64,000 nucleotides of DNA from Shewanella frigidimarina (GCF_003797125.1 NZ_RKKE01000005.1:124001-188000), one strand, 5' to 3'. Shown: positions 47,832-59,774, counted from the stretch's first letter. Made by a program: numbers and translations. Notes: generated by a model from the sequence alone, not told the origin.

Positions 47832-48866
47832 TTATTGATCTGCACAAAGTTGTTTAAACGCCGAAATAACCTGATCAACTTCTATCATCACCATTAAATG
47901 CTCACCTTTAGCACGCGTGCCCCATTTCACTGGAGCATCAAATTGCTTGGCTATCACTTGTGGGTAAACACTTACGGTGTATTGACGATAAAAGTAAGGT
48001 CCTGTTCGTCCTGGGTTTGAGTGAGCATATAGACCAATCACTGGCGTACCTTGAGTAACAGCCATATGCAAGGGTCCGGTATCTGGTGCTAGCACTAGCT
48101 TGGCTTGTTTTAACACTGCAAGCAGCTGAGTCAAAGATGTCTTACCTACTTGGTTGTCCAATGGCTGTTGGCTATGAGATTGAATCACATCCGCTAGATT
48201 TTTTTCTAACACTGTTGGGCCACCGCACAACATTACTCTGAATCCCTGCGTAATAGCATAATCAGCAACGGCAGCGTAACGCTCTGGCAGCCAGTTACGT
48301 TCGGCCTTACTGGCTGCTGCGCAAATCACCATGACTTTATCATCGCCCACCAGTTGTTTGGCAAAGTCGGTGTCGGCTTGTGGTACAGGAATATTCCAGC
48401 GTGGAGTTAAGTCTTCTACACCAATGGCTTTAGCAAAGCCCATAAAACCATCTAATACATGCGGTGTGGCCAAGGGGTCAACGGCGTGATTGGTCACCAA
48501 CCACTGGCCTTCTTTGGCTCTGGCCTTATCAAATCCGACCCGAATTCGCGCCTTGATCATTAATGAGGCTATGGTCGCACGAAGTGCAACTTGCATATGT
48601 AGCAGCACATCAAAACGTTGGCCTTGTAAATCACGACGTAACTGAATATAGCTACGCCAGCCCTTGGACTTGTCGAAAATAACAAACTGGATCCCAGGCA
48701 AATGCTTGAGTAATTGATATTCAACCTTACCAATAATCCACGTAATACTCAGGTCTGGATACTGTTTTTGAATAGCCTGCACCATTGCTACTGCGTGGCA
48801 AACATCACCAATGGCAGACAAACGCAGTAAACATAATGAACGTATCGCACTAAAGTCAGCTTTCAT
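47832..48866 (-). CDS. Lipopolysaccharide heptosyltransferase-like (family 9)
   Basis: 344 residues. LLRLSAIGDVCHAVAMVQAI, CAAASKAERNWLPERYAAV and LAPDTGPLHMAVTQGTPVIGLYAHSNPGRTG are classic WaaC/WaaF/RfaQ motifs. Likely inner-core heptosyltransferase I or a close relative; exact position not set by sequence alone. Confidence 0.9.
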   Translation of the reverse strand: MKADFSAIRSLCLLRLSAIGDVCHAVAMVQAIQKQYPDLSITWIIGKVEYQLLKHLPGIQFVIFDKSKGWRSYIQLRRDLQGQRFDVLLHMQVALRATIASLMIKARIRVGFDKARAKEGQWLVTNHAVDPLATPHVLDGFMGFAKAIGVEDLTPRWNIPVPQADTDFAKQLVGDDKVMVICAAASKAERNWLPERYAAVADYAITQGFRVMLCGGPTVLEKNLADVIQSHSQQPLDNQVGKTSLTQLLAVLKQAKLVLAPDTGPLHMAVTQGTPVIGLYAHSNPGRTGPYFYRQYTVSVYPQVIAKQFDAPVKWGTRAKGEHLMVMIEVDQVISAFKQLCADQ

Positions 48867-48976
48867 TGATTATCCAATATGCTTGAGTGAAGAATTAAGG
48901 CGGTGAAGGCAAGTTAGTGATCTTAAGGTATAATGTTATTTCGATCCACAATCTAACCAATGCTATTGATAATTAG

Positions 48977-49705
48977 ATGCAAATAAAAAACACCCAACTT
49001 GGCCATATTGCATGGTGTGAAACCACTGCCCAACACATAGCACCGCAAGACTTCGCGGTTGATGGTTGGCGAGAAAAAAATGCAGTGGTGGGTCAGTCCA
49101 AAGGCCGTTACACCACATGGTTTGTCAAAACCGATAACTCGGACAGCCCGCAAACATGGGTGTTACGCCATTATTGGCGCGGTGGAATGATGGAAAAATT
49201 CAGCCGAGATGCCTACTTCTATACCGGCCTACAACGAACCCGTGCTGTAGCAGAGTTAGCGATCCTTGAAGTTTTGTATCAAGAAGGATTTGCGGTTCCA
49301 CGCCCTATTGCGGCGAATGTTGAACGTTTTGGTTTATGGTATCGAGCCGACATTATTATTGAACATGTTGCTGGTGCAAATGATTTAGTGGCTTACTTAA
49401 GCCATAACCCAATGACAGAATCGCAATGGTATGTATTAGGCGAAACCATTGCCAAATTTCATCAGCGTGGGGTATATCACGCCGATTTAAATGCCAAAAA
49501 CATCTTACTGGCACATGGGAAATTCTATTTGATTGATTTTGATCGAGGCGAATTACGTACACCACAGCCTACATGGCAACAAGCCAATTTAGACCGCTTG
49601 CTACGTTCTTTTAACAAAGAGCACGCTAAACTGACTACGCTGCAATTTAGTCAACAGCATTGGCTGCAATTACTTGCCGGTTATCAAAGCATCAACCCAA
49701 TCTAA
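48977..49705 (+). CDS. kdkA: 3-deoxy-D-manno-octulosonic acid (Kdo) kinase
   Basis: 242 residues, a small protein-kinase-like fold. The catalytic loop is YHADLNAKNILL and the metal motif FYLIDFDRGELR. KdkA phosphorylates the single Kdo of some LPS cores, which goes with a monofunctional WaaA. waaA lies next door on the other strand, as expected. Confidence 0.93.
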   Translation: MQIKNTQLGHIAWCETTAQHIAPQDFAVDGWREKNAVVGQSKGRYTTWFVKTDNSDSPQTWVLRHYWRGGMMEKFSRDAYFYTGLQRTRAVAELAILEVLYQEGFAVPRPIAANVERFGLWYRADIIIEHVAGANDLVAYLSHNPMTESQWYVLGETIAKFHQRGVYHADLNAKNILLAHGKFYLIDFDRGELRTPQPTWQQANLDRLLRSFNKEHAKLTTLQFSQQHWLQLLAGYQSINPI

Positions 49706-49730
49706 AGCTAACTCTGTATGGGGTAGTGAT

Positions 49731-49760
49731 AAAAATAGACGCTAACTTGCGTCTATTTTT
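49731..49760. terminator. Bidirectional terminator between kdkA and waaA
   Basis: AAAAATAGACGC with complement around a 6-base loop; T-runs on both strands. Confidence 0.9.
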
Positions 49761-49794
49761 ATACGTTTATGTTCAAATGACTAACAGTAAAAGG

Positions 49795-51057
49795 TTACAC
49801 GATGAGTTCATTAATGAAGGTAAACTGCTTTAAAAGCGCGCCCCGATTTTGCTCAACTACAGCTAATCCAGCAAAGGACGCGGATTGATACATATGGCTA
49901 TCGGTAAACTTATTTTGTAATTCTTGCGCCAATTCATCCGCAGAGCTAATACAGATCAATGCGCCGGCATCGGCAAGTAATTGGGTAATTTCAGCAAAAT
50001 CCCAATGGTTGGGGCCAACATACACAGGTAGCCCCATAGCAGCAGGCTCTAGCGGATTATGACCACCATTATTAATCAATGTCCCACCAACAAATGCCTG
50101 ATCCGCTGTACCGTATAGCATCACTAGCTCCCCCATAGTGTCGCCAAGTAATACTTGAGTCTGGCTATTAACCTCATCATTCATACTACGTCTCGCTAAC
50201 ACCAATCCAGATTGGGTAATGGTAATAGCGGCTAAATTAAATTGCTCAGGATGTCGGGGCGCCATAATCAATAATGCATTAGGGAAACAAGCTAATAGCT
50301 GTTTATGAGCACTCAAAATGGCCTCAAACTCGCCAGGGTGAACACTCCCTGCAACCCAAATAGGTGAATTAACCCGATCCCACTTGGCTCGAAGCGTGTT
50401 GGCTTGCTGTTTTTTGATGGGATCAATAGTGAGATCAAACTTCAAACTGCCACACACATGTATGCGCTGACTAATCACTCCTAGGGTAATAAACCGTTCG
50501 GCTTCAGCTTTAGTTTGTACGGTAATCAAGTTGAGTTTGTTTAACATCGGCACAGCCAAACGACGCTTTTTGGCGTATTTATCAGCGGACTTTTGCGATA
50601 AGCGTGCATTGGCTAAAATCAGAGTCACTTGTTGCTGCTCTGCAAAGTGGACTAAGTTTGGCCACAACTCGGTCTCCATGATAATGCACACTTTGGGCTG
50701 TAATTGGCGTAAAAAACGTTTAATTGCATATGAAAAATCAAACGGTAAATAGCAATGCTGGACTGTATCGCCAAATGCTTTAGTCACTTCTGCAGACCCT
50801 GTTGGACTGGTTGTAGTAACGGTAAATACGTAATCTGGGTGCGCAGTCATCAGCTGCTTAATCAACGGAATCGCCGCTAACGTTTCTCCCATCGACACAC
50901 TGTGGATCAACACATCAGTTTTGGTTAACTTAGCAAAACCAAAACGTTCAGACCAACGGCTACGATAGTCGACACTTTTTATGGCACGAAATGCTAAATA
51001 AAGAATCACCAGCGGAAACAACAAATATAGGAACAAAGAATAAACAATACGGTTCAT
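49795..51057 (-). CDS. waaA: Kdo transferase WaaA
   Basis: 420 residues: an N-terminal membrane anchor (about 5-23), SVSMGETLAAIPL, MMETELWPN-like (IIMETELWPNL) and the donor site GGHNPLEPAAMGLPVYVGP. It attaches Kdo to lipid A precursor. With kdkA beside it, it may be a mono-Kdo transferase (as known for such pairs). Confidence 0.96.
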   Translation of the reverse strand: MNRIVYSLFLYLLFPLVILYLAFRAIKSVDYRSRWSERFGFAKLTKTDVLIHSVSMGETLAAIPLIKQLMTAHPDYVFTVTTTSPTGSAEVTKAFGDTVQHCYLPFDFSYAIKRFLRQLQPKVCIIMETELWPNLVHFAEQQQVTLILANARLSQKSADKYAKKRRLAVPMLNKLNLITVQTKAEAERFITLGVISQRIHVCGSLKFDLTIDPIKKQQANTLRAKWDRVNSPIWVAGSVHPGEFEAILSAHKQLLACFPNALLIMAPRHPEQFNLAAITITQSGLVLARRSMNDEVNSQTQVLLGDTMGELVMLYGTADQAFVGGTLINNGGHNPLEPAAMGLPVYVGPNHWDFAEITQLLADAGALICISSADELAQELQNKFTDSHMYQSASFAGLAVVEQNRGALLKQFTFINELIV

Positions 51058-51173
51058 GTAAGATGGGTCATCGATTTTGCTTGTCAGATAAGCACAATGT
51101 TAACATACTCATATTAAGTCGGCTTAACGAATTATTTGAGCGACAATAAGTCAATAATGAATATGGAAATCAC

Positions 51174-51836
51174 ATGAAAACCCGCGATAAAATCATTTTT
51201 GCCAGCTTAGAACTATTCAATGAACACGGTGAGCGTAGTATTACCACCAACCATATTGCAGCGCATTTAGGCATTAGTCCGGGCAATTTGTACTATCACT
51301 TCCGCAATAAAGAAGACATCATCAATTCAATTTTCAGTCTATATGAAAGTCATTTAGAGTCAGGCTTTAAGCCTTATGATGATGTGCCTATTACGATTGA
51401 ATTATTAATGGGTTATTTTGACGCCATGTTCTATACCTTATGGCAGTTTAGGTTTATGTATGCCAACTTAGCCGATATTTTAAGCCGTGATGATGCGCTA
51501 AAGAAACGCTACTTACATGCTCAACAACAAGTACTGACTCGCTCAAGTGATGTACTGCGCAAACTCAAAAAAGACGGTTTCCTAGACGTCGATGATAATA
51601 AAGTGACCGCGCTTGCCGACACCATTAAAATGATGGTCAGTTTCTGGATTAGCTACCAATTAACTCAATCTAGTACATCAACCATCACTAAAGCCACGCT
51701 ATACGATGGGTTATTAAGAGTATTGATGATTTTTCAGGCTTACTCAACTCCCACTTCAACCGCAACATTTTGTCGTTTAGAGCAACACTACTTAGACATA
51801 GCCAGCCAAGAACGTCATAGCGTCGCGCAAATATAA
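51174..51836 (+). CDS. TetR-family regulator
   Basis: 220 residues. Helix-turn-helix ERSITTNHIAAHLGISPGNLYYHFRNKEDII (about 21-51) is standard TetR. The C-terminal ligand domain is not recognised. It is upstream of kbl-tdh but separated by 327 bases, and is divergent from waaA. It could regulate either, or neither. Confidence 0.93.
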   Translation: MKTRDKIIFASLELFNEHGERSITTNHIAAHLGISPGNLYYHFRNKEDIINSIFSLYESHLESGFKPYDDVPITIELLMGYFDAMFYTLWQFRFMYANLADILSRDDALKKRYLHAQQQVLTRSSDVLRKLKKDGFLDVDDNKVTALADTIKMMVSFWISYQLTQSSTSTITKATLYDGLLRVLMIFQAYSTPTSTATFCRLEQHYLDIASQERHSVAQI

Positions 51837-51877
51837 GCGAAGTATTTCGTTTATCTCGCATCGATTACAGAATTTCC

Positions 51878-51922
51878 AATCTGCTAATAACCAACTACAA
51901 TTGAATCGGTTGTTAGCGGATT
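51878..51922. other. 15-bp stem-loop upstream of kbl
   Basis: AATCTGCTAATAACC pairs with GGTTGTTAGCGGATT, with two G-U wobbles in RNA. It lies after the TetR gene and may be its terminator. The rest of the 51837-52163 gap shows no clear element. Confidence 0.45.
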
Positions 51923-52163
51923 AATTTAGGGTTATCACCCGCCTTTCAAATCCCGCCACCTACATGTTAATGATTAGTTTTTTTAATGTGAATAATTCGA
52001 TACCCCTAATCTAACTCATGTTGGTCTGACGACTAAAAAAAACGCTGTAGAGCGGCAAAAATAAAGGTTAGAATGCCAATAACTCCAAAACACCCTGTCA
52101 TTTATCGCGGTGTTTTACTGCGTGATTTGGATAAGCATAATAACCATATTTAGGAGAACACAG

Positions 52164-53357
52164 GTGGCATCTACCTCTTTTTACGACCGAATTAATCAGC
52201 AAATTATCGATGTGAAAGCCGATGGTTTATATAAAAGTGAGCGCGTCATCGCTTCCGCTCAACAAACGGCTATTCAAGTTAACAGTGAAGAAGTGATTAA
52301 CTTCTGCGCCAATAACTATTTAGGTTTAGCGAATCATCCTGAACTTATCAAAGCAGCAAAAGCCGGTTTAGACAGTCACGGTTTTGGTATGGCATCGGTA
52401 CGATTCATTTGTGGTACTCAAGACATACATAAGCAATTAGAAGCTAGCCTAAGTGCTTTTTTAGGTATGGAAGACACCATTTTGTACTCGTCTTGCTTCG
52501 ACGCTAATGCGGGTCTTTTTGAAACCTTATTAGATGCAGAAGACGCAATTGTCTCCGACGCGCTTAACCATGCTTCAATTATTGATGGCGTGCGTTTATG
52601 TAAAGCTAAGCGTTTTCGTTATGCCAACAATGACATGGCCGACTTGGAAACTCAGCTCATTGCAGCCCAAGCTGCTGGTGCACGTAACATTTTGATCGCC
52701 ACTGACGGTGTATTCTCAATGGATGGTGTAATCGCTAACCTTCAAGGTGTATGTGATCTAGCAGATAAGTACGGCGCATTAGTGATGGTCGATGACTCTC
52801 ACGCAGTTGGCTTTATCGGTCAAAATGGTCGTGGAACCCATGAATACTGTAATGTCATGGATCGTGTCGATATTATTACCGGTACATTAGGTAAAGCGTT
52901 AGGTGGCGCCTCGGGTGGTTTTACTGCAGCGAAAAAAGAAGTCGTTGAATGGTTACGTCAGCGCTCTCGCCCTTACCTGTTTTCAAACTCATTAGCACCT
53001 TCTATTGTTAGTGCGTCTATCCGTGTGCTTGAAATGCTAAAAACGGGTCAAGACTTGCGTGAAGCAGTATGGGAAAACAGTCGTTATTTCCGTGAGCAAA
53101 TGTCTGCTGTTGGTTTCACCTTAGGTGGTGCAGACCATGCCATTATCCCTGTCATGATTGGCGATGCTAAATTGGCCGGCGATTTTGCTAACCGTTTATT
53201 ACAAGAGCATATTTACGTGGTCGGTTTTTCGTTCCCAGTGGTACCAAAAGGCCAAGCGCGTATTCGAACCCAAATGTCTGCTGCGCACACTCGCGAGCAA
53301 CTTGATCATGCTATTGGTGCCTTTACCCGTATTGGTAAAGATATGGGCATTATCTAA
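52164..53357 (+). CDS. kbl: Glycine C-acetyltransferase (2-amino-3-ketobutyrate CoA ligase)
   Basis: Starts with GTG 52164, eight bases after AGGAG; the encoded [13 protein letters not shown] matches the family N-terminus. 397 residues, a PLP enzyme: substrate region [15 protein letters not shown] lysine in [22 protein letters not shown]. It converts 2-amino-3-ketobutyrate and CoA to glycine and acetyl-CoA. With tdh 86 bases downstream it degrades threonine. Confidence 0.96.
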   Translation: MASTSFYDRINQQIIDVKADGLYKSERVIASAQQTAIQVNSEEVINFCANNYLGLANHPELIKAAKAGLDSHGFGMASVRFICGTQDIHKQLEASLSAFLGMEDTILYSSCFDANAGLFETLLDAEDAIVSDALNHASIIDGVRLCKAKRFRYANNDMADLETQLIAAQAAGARNILIATDGVFSMDGVIANLQGVCDLADKYGALVMVDDSHAVGFIGQNGRGTHEYCNVMDRVDIITGTLGKALGGASGGFTAAKKEVVEWLRQRSRPYLFSNSLAPSIVSASIRVLEMLKTGQDLREAVWENSRYFREQMSAVGFTLGGADHAIIPVMIGDAKLAGDFANRLLQEHIYVVGFSFPVVPKGQARIRTQMSAAHTREQLDHAIGAFTRIGKDMGII

Positions 53358-53443
53358 TCTAACTTGGTTAATGAAAGCATAGATTAATAACAGCATCGCG
53401 TAGTAATCGCTAAAGATAGCTCAGACTAAAATAGGTCATCAAC

Positions 53444-54469
53444 ATGAAAGCATTAAGTAAGTTAAAGCCTGAAGAAGGCATCTGGATGGTCGATGCACCA
53501 AAACCAGAAATGGGTCACAACGACCTGCTAATTAAAATTCGTAAAACAGCTATTTGTGGTACTGACGTGCATATCTACAACTGGGACGAATGGTCGCAAA
53601 AAACCATTCCAGTTCCGATGATTGCCGGTCATGAATATGTCGGTGAAGTGGTCGATGTTGGCCAGGAAGTACGTGGATTTAGTATTGGTGATCGTGTATC
53701 TGGAGAAGGTCACATCACCTGTGGTCACTGCCGTAACTGTCGTGCTGGCCGTACCCACTTATGCCGTAATACTTCAGGCGTTGGTGTGAATCGTGACGGT
53801 GCGTTCGCCGAATATTTAGTGCTACCAGCGTTTAACGCCTTTAAAATCCCTGCGGATATTCCAGATGATTTAGCGGCTATATTCGATCCATTCGGTAATG
53901 CGGTACATACTGCATTGTCGTTTGATTTAGTCGGTGAAGACGTGTTAATTACCGGTGCAGGCCCTATTGGTATTATGGCTGCTGCGGTTTGTAAACACGT
54001 TGGGGCTCGTCATGTTGTAATTACTGACGTAAACGAATACCGACTTGATCTTGCCCGAAAAATGGGTGCGACTCGCGCAGTAAATGTTGCAACAGAAAAC
54101 CTTAAAGATGTCATGAAAGAACTTGGCATGACAGAAGGCTTTGACGTCGGTTTAGAAATGTCAGGCGTACCATCGGCATTCCACGCGATGTTAGACACCA
54201 TGAACCACGGTGGTAAAATTGCCATGCTAGGTATTCCTGGTGGCGAAATGGCCATTGATTGGAGCAAAATCATTTTTAAAGGGTTGATCATCAAAGGCAT
54301 TTATGGCCGTGAAATGTTCGAAACTTGGTACAAAATGGCAAGCTTAATCCAATCTGGCTTAGACTTGTCACCCATCATTACTCATCACTTTAGTATTGAT
54401 GATTTCCAGAAAGGCTTCGATGCAATGCGTTCAGGTCAGTCAGGTAAAGTTATATTGAACTGGGATTAA
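53444..54469 (+). CDS. tdh: L-threonine 3-dehydrogenase
   Basis: 341 residues, the usual length. Catalytic zinc residues lie in [14 protein letters not shown] and GHEYVGEV, and the structural zinc cysteines in [18 protein letters not shown] site [10 protein letters not shown]. It oxidises threonine to 2-amino-3-ketobutyrate, the substrate of Kbl. Confidence 0.97.
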   Translation: MKALSKLKPEEGIWMVDAPKPEMGHNDLLIKIRKTAICGTDVHIYNWDEWSQKTIPVPMIAGHEYVGEVVDVGQEVRGFSIGDRVSGEGHITCGHCRNCRAGRTHLCRNTSGVGVNRDGAFAEYLVLPAFNAFKIPADIPDDLAAIFDPFGNAVHTALSFDLVGEDVLITGAGPIGIMAAAVCKHVGARHVVITDVNEYRLDLARKMGATRAVNVATENLKDVMKELGMTEGFDVGLEMSGVPSAFHAMLDTMNHGGKIAMLGIPGGEMAIDWSKIIFKGLIIKGIYGREMFETWYKMASLIQSGLDLSPIITHHFSIDDFQKGFDAMRSGQSGKVILNWD

Positions 54470-54510
54470 GCTTTAATACCTCAGTATTGTGGCTTAATGA
54501 GTCAGTACAC

Positions 54511-54544
54511 CAACAAGGGGTTGTATTTATACAACCCCTTGTTG
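54511..54544. terminator. 15-bp hairpin after tdh
   Basis: CAACAAGGGGTTGTA and complement around TTTA. A strong stem but no T-run, so termination may be partial. Confidence 0.55.
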
Positions 54545-54594
54545 CAAACTGGCGCTAAGCACATCGCTATTTGTACATTTTTATAGGTAATATC

Positions 54595-54903
54595 ATGTCT
54601 GGTTTTAAACATTTGTCTATCAATGAGCTTATCCATATGTCGACTGAATCTAACGACATACAAGTTGTTGATATTCGCGACGCAGCGAGTTTTGCTGCTG
54701 GCCATATTGAAGGTGCGACCCATTTAACCAACGAAAACCTAGCTGACTTCATTGGTGGTGCTGATATGGACAAGCCTGTAGTTGTTGTCTGCTACCATGG
54801 AATGAGCAGCCAAAGCGCAGCCAGTTATTTAAACGAACAAGGTTTTGACGACATCTACAGTTTAGATGGTGGTTATAGTGCCTGGAGCTTGGCTCACGCA
54901 TGA
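54595..54903 (+). CDS. glpE: Thiosulfate sulfurtransferase GlpE (rhodanese)
   Basis: Start at ATG 54595 (MSGFKHLS); a longer frame begins 24 bases earlier. 102 residues, a single rhodanese domain with catalytic cysteine in CYHGMSSQS. It overlaps glpG by four bases (ATGA). This pair is conserved in gamma-proteobacteria. Confidence 0.95.
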   Translation: MSGFKHLSINELIHMSTESNDIQVVDIRDAASFAAGHIEGATHLTNENLADFIGGADMDKPVVVVCYHGMSSQSAASYLNEQGFDDIYSLDGGYSAWSLAHA

Positions 54904-55751
54904 TAGAAATCGGCCAATTACCTAATGCACGTGCAGCACAGGCATTTATTGACTACCTAAAAGGGTTAAATATTCAATGCCATGCCGTGACTCATTCTCA
55001 AGGTGTTGGCCTAATAATCACTAACCCCGCCGACGAAAACCAAGCTCGCGCCGAGTTAATTGAGTTTGCTAAAAACCCATACGATAGTAAATACTTGCAA
55101 GCCTCTTGGGACAACGGTGCAACGGATACCAAATTTGACTATGGCCCAGGAACTAAAGGCTTAATTCAACAGTTTATGACAGGTGCAGGCCCACTGACAT
55201 TAGTGTGCTTTTTTGCTTGTGTTGCCGTTTTCGCGGGCATGAACCTTGGTTTTGCCGATGCCATCTTCACTAAGTTATCTTTTTTTAGCGCCGTTGCGGA
55301 CAGTGATGTAAACCAAGTGTGGCGTGTATTCACCCCAAGCTTAATGCACTTTTCTGCTATGCATATTATCTTTAATTTGCTGTGGTGGTGGTACTTAGGC
55401 GGTAAAATTGAAACCAATTTGGGGACTAGACCGTTACTGTTTTTATTAGTTGTCGCGGGTACTTTGCCTAATATTGTGCAGTTTTACATGACAGGGCCTA
55501 ATTTTGGTGGCTTGTCTGGCGTCGTGTACGCTGTGGTAGGTTACACTTGGCTAATGGGTATTCGTAAACCTAGCTGCGGTATTAGTTTGCCGCAATCTTA
55601 TATGGGATTTATGCTCGTTTGGTTGGTTCTCGGCTTTACTGATGTGTTAGGCATGCCAATTGCGAATGGCGCCCACATTGCAGGGCTTTGTGTTGGGTTA
55701 GCTCAAGCATTATTTGATAGTAGAACCTCACCAACAACTAAAACCAGCTAA
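54900..55751 (+). CDS. glpG: Rhomboid intramembrane protease GlpG
   Basis: 283 residues: a cytoplasmic N-terminal domain and six membrane helices. Catalytic serine is in GGLSGVVYA and the histidine in [10 protein letters not shown]. The protease cleaves within membrane helices. Glycerol genes are not nearby in this genome. Confidence 0.96.
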   Translation: MIEIGQLPNARAAQAFIDYLKGLNIQCHAVTHSQGVGLIITNPADENQARAELIEFAKNPYDSKYLQASWDNGATDTKFDYGPGTKGLIQQFMTGAGPLTLVCFFACVAVFAGMNLGFADAIFTKLSFFSAVADSDVNQVWRVFTPSLMHFSAMHIIFNLLWWWYLGGKIETNLGTRPLLFLLVVAGTLPNIVQFYMTGPNFGGLSGVVYAVVGYTWLMGIRKPSCGISLPQSYMGFMLVWLVLGFTDVLGMPIANGAHIAGLCVGLAQALFDSRTSPTTKTS

Positions 55752-55756
55752 CCATA

Positions 55757-55790
55757 AATAAAAATGCCACTTTAGGTGGCACTCTTTTAT
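55757..55790. terminator. Terminator between glpG and elbB
   Basis: TGCCAC and GTGGCA around TTTAG; T-runs on both sides (CTCTTTT on plus, TTTTTATT on minus). Confidence 0.75.
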
Positions 55791-55832
55791 CATTAATCCG
55801 CTTATAGTCACAATACAGCTCAGCACAAATCA

Positions 55833-56486
55833 CTAAGCCATTTCGAGTACTTTATTAACCAGCTTCTCAATACCAATATGTGCCTCTAAAATCGACGTTG
55901 CTAGCATATACGCAGGTGTACTGACGATTTTATTGACCTCATCCACAACAATATCTTCAACTTGCACATTTTTATGCTTACCGCCCATTTCAGTAAATGC
56001 ATGAGCCGTTTCAGAATCGGTTCCAATTGTACCTATAGCGCCTGCGCCATAAATATTCGGGATCATCACCGGTGAAATACACACAAAGCCGACAGGTTTA
56101 TGCGCTAAAGCAAACTCACGAATAAAGTTTTCTACAATTGGCTGAATATGGCAATTACTGCCTGTAGTTGCAAAATTAGATAAGTTTTTAGCCGCGCCAA
56201 AACCGCCAGGGATCACCAAACCATCAAATTGACTTACCTCTAATGTACTGGCATTAAGTACTTCACCACGAGCGATCCGCGCAGACTCAACCAATACATT
56301 ACGGGTTTCGTCGGTGTTGACCTCACCGGTTAAATGATTCACCACATGCATTTGAGTTATATCTGGAGCAAAACATTGATATTGCGCCCCCGCTCGCGTT
56401 ATCGCCAGTAGGGTTAATACAGCCTCGTGAATTTCAGTTCCATCAAATACCCCACAGCCACTCAGTAAAACAGCAATCTTTTTCAT
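55833..56486 (-). CDS. elbB: Glyoxalase ElbB (DJ-1/PfpI-like)
   Basis: Start at ATG 56486 (MKKIAVLLSGCG), behind GAAGGAAG; a TTG five codons earlier is less likely. 217 residues, as usual. DJ-1 fold with the nucleophile region FVCISPVMIP and GLVIPGGFGAAKNL. Family members have glyoxalase activity and were linked to isoprenoid biosynthesis. Confidence 0.92.
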   Translation of the reverse strand: MKKIAVLLSGCGVFDGTEIHEAVLTLLAITRAGAQYQCFAPDITQMHVVNHLTGEVNTDETRNVLVESARIARGEVLNASTLEVSQFDGLVIPGGFGAAKNLSNFATTGSNCHIQPIVENFIREFALAHKPVGFVCISPVMIPNIYGAGAIGTIGTDSETAHAFTEMGGKHKNVQVEDIVVDEVNKIVSTPAYMLATSILEAHIGIEKLVNKVLEMA

Positions 56487-57017
56487 GACATCTTCCTTCA
56501 ACTTTTAATTGATAATGTAAAATTTACAACAAAAAACCAACAAAACGATTGATCTGATTAAAAATCATGCTAACTTAGAACGTCGAATTTGCTAGATGCC
56601 TTTTTTTTAGTCATAAAACATCACTGAATTCGATTGTGACTTAACTGACATCAATAAAAAAGTCCACAAATTAGTAATATTTATTAGAAATAATATTTAG
56701 CTCACAAAAATAAAAAAAGAACATATAACTCAACTAGTTACTGATTTCTATTCAAGCCGTAAGAAAATCTATCCAACAACGTTGATTAATTCACTCACAG
56801 ACTTATCCACAGGCTGAGAGTCTTTTGGCGTGGCTGATTGTTGGCTTTTCTCTATAAAATTGCCCACAAAACCTCACTAGATGCACAACGAGTCAAACGT
56901 TACGGTTATTGATCACTATCTTGGGTAAATAACTGACAATCTCACAAGCATCTTGAGGTGCTGTGGGTATAATGTCATCCTATTAGTCTCGCAAAATACT
57001 GAACACGAATATTAATT
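56487..57017. other. 531-bp gap before polA with a DnaA-box match
   Basis: AT-rich. At 56803-56811 lies TTATCCACA, a perfect DnaA-box sequence. One copy alone is not an origin. The polA promoter should be in the right part. I see no gene or RNA. Confidence 0.5.
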
Positions 57018-59774
57018 ATGCCAACGATTCCCAATAACCCGCTCATCTTAGTTGATGGTTCATCTTATCTTTATCGCGCTTATTATGCGCCGCCTCATTT
57101 AACCAATTCAAAAGGTGAAGCAACAGGCGCGGTTTACGGTGTTATTAACATGCTTCGTAGTTTATTAAGCCGTTACAGCCCTAGCCATATCGCTGTTGTT
57201 TTTGATGCTAAAGGCAAAACTTTCCGCAACGATATGTACGGTGAATACAAAGCCCAGCGCCCACCTATGCCCGATGATCTGCGTAATCAAATAGAACCAT
57301 TACACAGAATCATTCACGCAATGGGTTTACCTTTGATCAGTATTTCTGGTGTGGAAGCCGATGATGTGATCGGAACCATCGCTCTTCAAGCCAGTAAAGA
57401 AGGCCGGGCGACATTAATCAGTACCGGCGATAAAGACATGGCACAGCTAGTGAATGAGCATGTCACGTTAATCAATACCATGACAGATACCATTATGGGC
57501 CCTGAAGAGGTCAAAACGAAATATGGTGTCGGTCCCGATAGAATAATCGATTTCTTAGCTCTCATGGGCGACAAGTCCGATAACATTCCAGGCTTACCTG
57601 GGGTTGGTGAGAAAACCGCGCTGGCGATGTTGCTTGGCATGGGAAGTGTAGAAAATATTTTAGCGGACCCACAAAGCGTCGTTGAAGTTGGCTTTAGAGG
57701 CTCAAAAACCATGCCGGCTAAAATCATCGAAAACGCCGACATGCTAAAGTTGTCATATGCACTGGCAACCATTAAAACCGACGTAGAATTAGCACTAGAC
57801 TGGCATCAAATGACGGTCAAGCCTCAAGACCGTGATGAACTCATTAAATGCTTCGGTGAAATGGAATTCAAACGTTGGTTAGCGGAAGTACTCGATAATA
57901 AGCAACCCCGCGGTACCATCAGCCAAGATAGCGAAGAAGAAGTCATCGTATCGCCAACCATTGAAGCTGAGTATGAAACGATTCTGACCATGGAAGCGCT
58001 TGATAAATGGATTGAAAAGCTTAACAGAGCCGAACTGATAGCGATTGATACCGAAACCACCAGTCTCAACTACATGGAAGCGGAACTTGTTGGTTTATCA
58101 TTTGCTACCGAAGCAGGCAAAGCAGCCTATGTACCTTTAGCGCATGATTACCTTGATGCGCCGCAGCAAATTGATAAAGCCAGCGCGCTTGAAAAACTAC
58201 GTCCGATCCTTGAAGGCGATACACCGCAAAAAGTAGGTCAAAACCTCAAGTATGATATGAGTATTTTAGCCAACGCAGGTATTAGCCTCAAAGGTATACG
58301 CTTTGACACTATGCTCGAATCCTATGTGTTTAATTCAATCGCATCGCGTCACGACATGGACGGTTTAGCGTTAAAATACCTTGGCCATAAAAATATTAGT
58401 TTTGAAGAAGTCGCTGGCAAAGGCGCAAAGCAACTGACTTTTAATCAAGTTCATTTGGATATTGCTGGGCCATACGCCGCTGAAGATGCCGATATCACCC
58501 TGCGTTTACATCAACATCTATGGCCAAGGCTTGAAAAAGAACCAGAACTGGCCAGTGTATTTAATGAGCTAGAATTACCGTTAATTAAAGTATTGTCTGA
58601 TGTAGAACGTCAAGGCGTATTGATTGATTCAATGCTACTTAGCCAGCAAAGTGGTGAGTTAGCCAAAAAGCTTGATGACCTAGAAAATAAAGCCTACGAA
58701 ATTGCCGAGGAAAAATTTAACCTAGCTTCACCAAAGCAACTACAAACGCTATTTTTTGAAAAACTAGGTTATCCAATAAAGAAGAAAACCCCTAAAGGTG
58801 CACCATCAACAGCAGAAGATGTGTTAATCGAACTAGCTCTTGATTACCCTCTACCTAAAGTTATTCTTGAACATCGTAGCCTAGCCAAATTAAAGAGCAC
58901 TTATACCGACAAACTGCCACTTATGGTTAATGCCACAACAGGCAGAGTGCATACTAGTTATCACCAAGCTAATGCTGCAACGGGTCGGTTGTCATCAAGT
59001 GAGCCAAACTTACAGAATATTCCGATCCGCACAGAAGAAGGTCGTCGTATTCGCCAAGCTTTTATTGCCCCTGCAGGTCGTAAAATTTTAGCTGCCGATT
59101 ACTCGCAAATAGAACTGCGGATCATGGCTCATTTGTCTCAAGATGCAGGCTTGCTAACCGCATTCGCAGAAGGCAAAGATATTCATAAAGCTACCGCAGC
59201 AGAAGTATTTGGGGTGCACTTTGAAGAAGTCACCACCGAGCAACGTCGCCGCGCCAAAGCGGTTAACTTTGGCTTAATTTATGGTATGTCTGCGTTTGGT
59301 TTAGCCAAACAGCTAGATATTCCACGCAATGAAGCACAAAAGTATATCGATACTTATTTTGCTCGCTATCCCGGTGTACTCAAATACATGGAAGAAACCC
59401 GAGCCATCGCAGCTGAATTAGGTTATGTATCTACATTATTCGGACGTCGTTTATACTTGCCTGAAATCAACGACCGTAATGCAATGCGTCGTCAGGCAGC
59501 TGAACGTGCAGCGATTAACGCTCCCATGCAAGGAACTGCAGCAGACATCATCAAAAAAGCCATGATCGCCATTCACCAGTGGATTAACCAAGATACTCAA
59601 GGTGAAATTACCCTGATTATGCAAGTACACGATGAATTAGTGTTTGAAGTAGATGAGGCCCAAGCAGAAACCCTCAAAACAAAAGTGTGTGACTTAATGG
59701 CACAAGCAGCATCATTAGATGTGACCTTATTAGCAGAGGCTGGCATTGGCGACAATTGGGATGAAGCCCACTAG
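57018..59774 (+). CDS. polA: DNA polymerase I
   Basis: 918 residues with all three parts. 5' nuclease (1 to about 290; [21 protein letters not shown]), 3'-5' proofreading domain (DTETTSLNY keeps the DxE), and polymerase with motif A DYSQIELR, motif [14 protein letters not shown] and motif C VHDELVFE. Nothing missing. It removes primers and repairs DNA. Confidence 0.98.
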   Translation: MPTIPNNPLILVDGSSYLYRAYYAPPHLTNSKGEATGAVYGVINMLRSLLSRYSPSHIAVVFDAKGKTFRNDMYGEYKAQRPPMPDDLRNQIEPLHRIIHAMGLPLISISGVEADDVIGTIALQASKEGRATLISTGDKDMAQLVNEHVTLINTMTDTIMGPEEVKTKYGVGPDRIIDFLALMGDKSDNIPGLPGVGEKTALAMLLGMGSVENILADPQSVVEVGFRGSKTMPAKIIENADMLKLSYALATIKTDVELALDWHQMTVKPQDRDELIKCFGEMEFKRWLAEVLDNKQPRGTISQDSEEEVIVSPTIEAEYETILTMEALDKWIEKLNRAELIAIDTETTSLNYMEAELVGLSFATEAGKAAYVPLAHDYLDAPQQIDKASALEKLRPILEGDTPQKVGQNLKYDMSILANAGISLKGIRFDTMLESYVFNSIASRHDMDGLALKYLGHKNISFEEVAGKGAKQLTFNQVHLDIAGPYAAEDADITLRLHQHLWPRLEKEPELASVFNELELPLIKVLSDVERQGVLIDSMLLSQQSGELAKKLDDLENKAYEIAEEKFNLASPKQLQTLFFEKLGYPIKKKTPKGAPSTAEDVLIELALDYPLPKVILEHRSLAKLKSTYTDKLPLMVNATTGRVHTSYHQANAATGRLSSSEPNLQNIPIRTEEGRRIRQAFIAPAGRKILAADYSQIELRIMAHLSQDAGLLTAFAEGKDIHKATAAEVFGVHFEEVTTEQRRRAKAVNFGLIYGMSAFGLAKQLDIPRNEAQKYIDTYFARYPGVLKYMEETRAIAAELGYVSTLFGRRLYLPEINDRNAMRRQAAERAAINAPMQGTAADIIKKAMIAIHQWINQDTQGEITLIMQVHDELVFEVDEAQAETLKTKVCDLMAQAASLDVTLLAEAGIGDNWDEAH

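Noticed and set aside
56803..56811. DnaA-box match as a replication origin
   Set aside because: A single TTATCCACA is not enough, and no dnaA, dnaN, gidA or box cluster is present; the same sequence also occurs at 37003.
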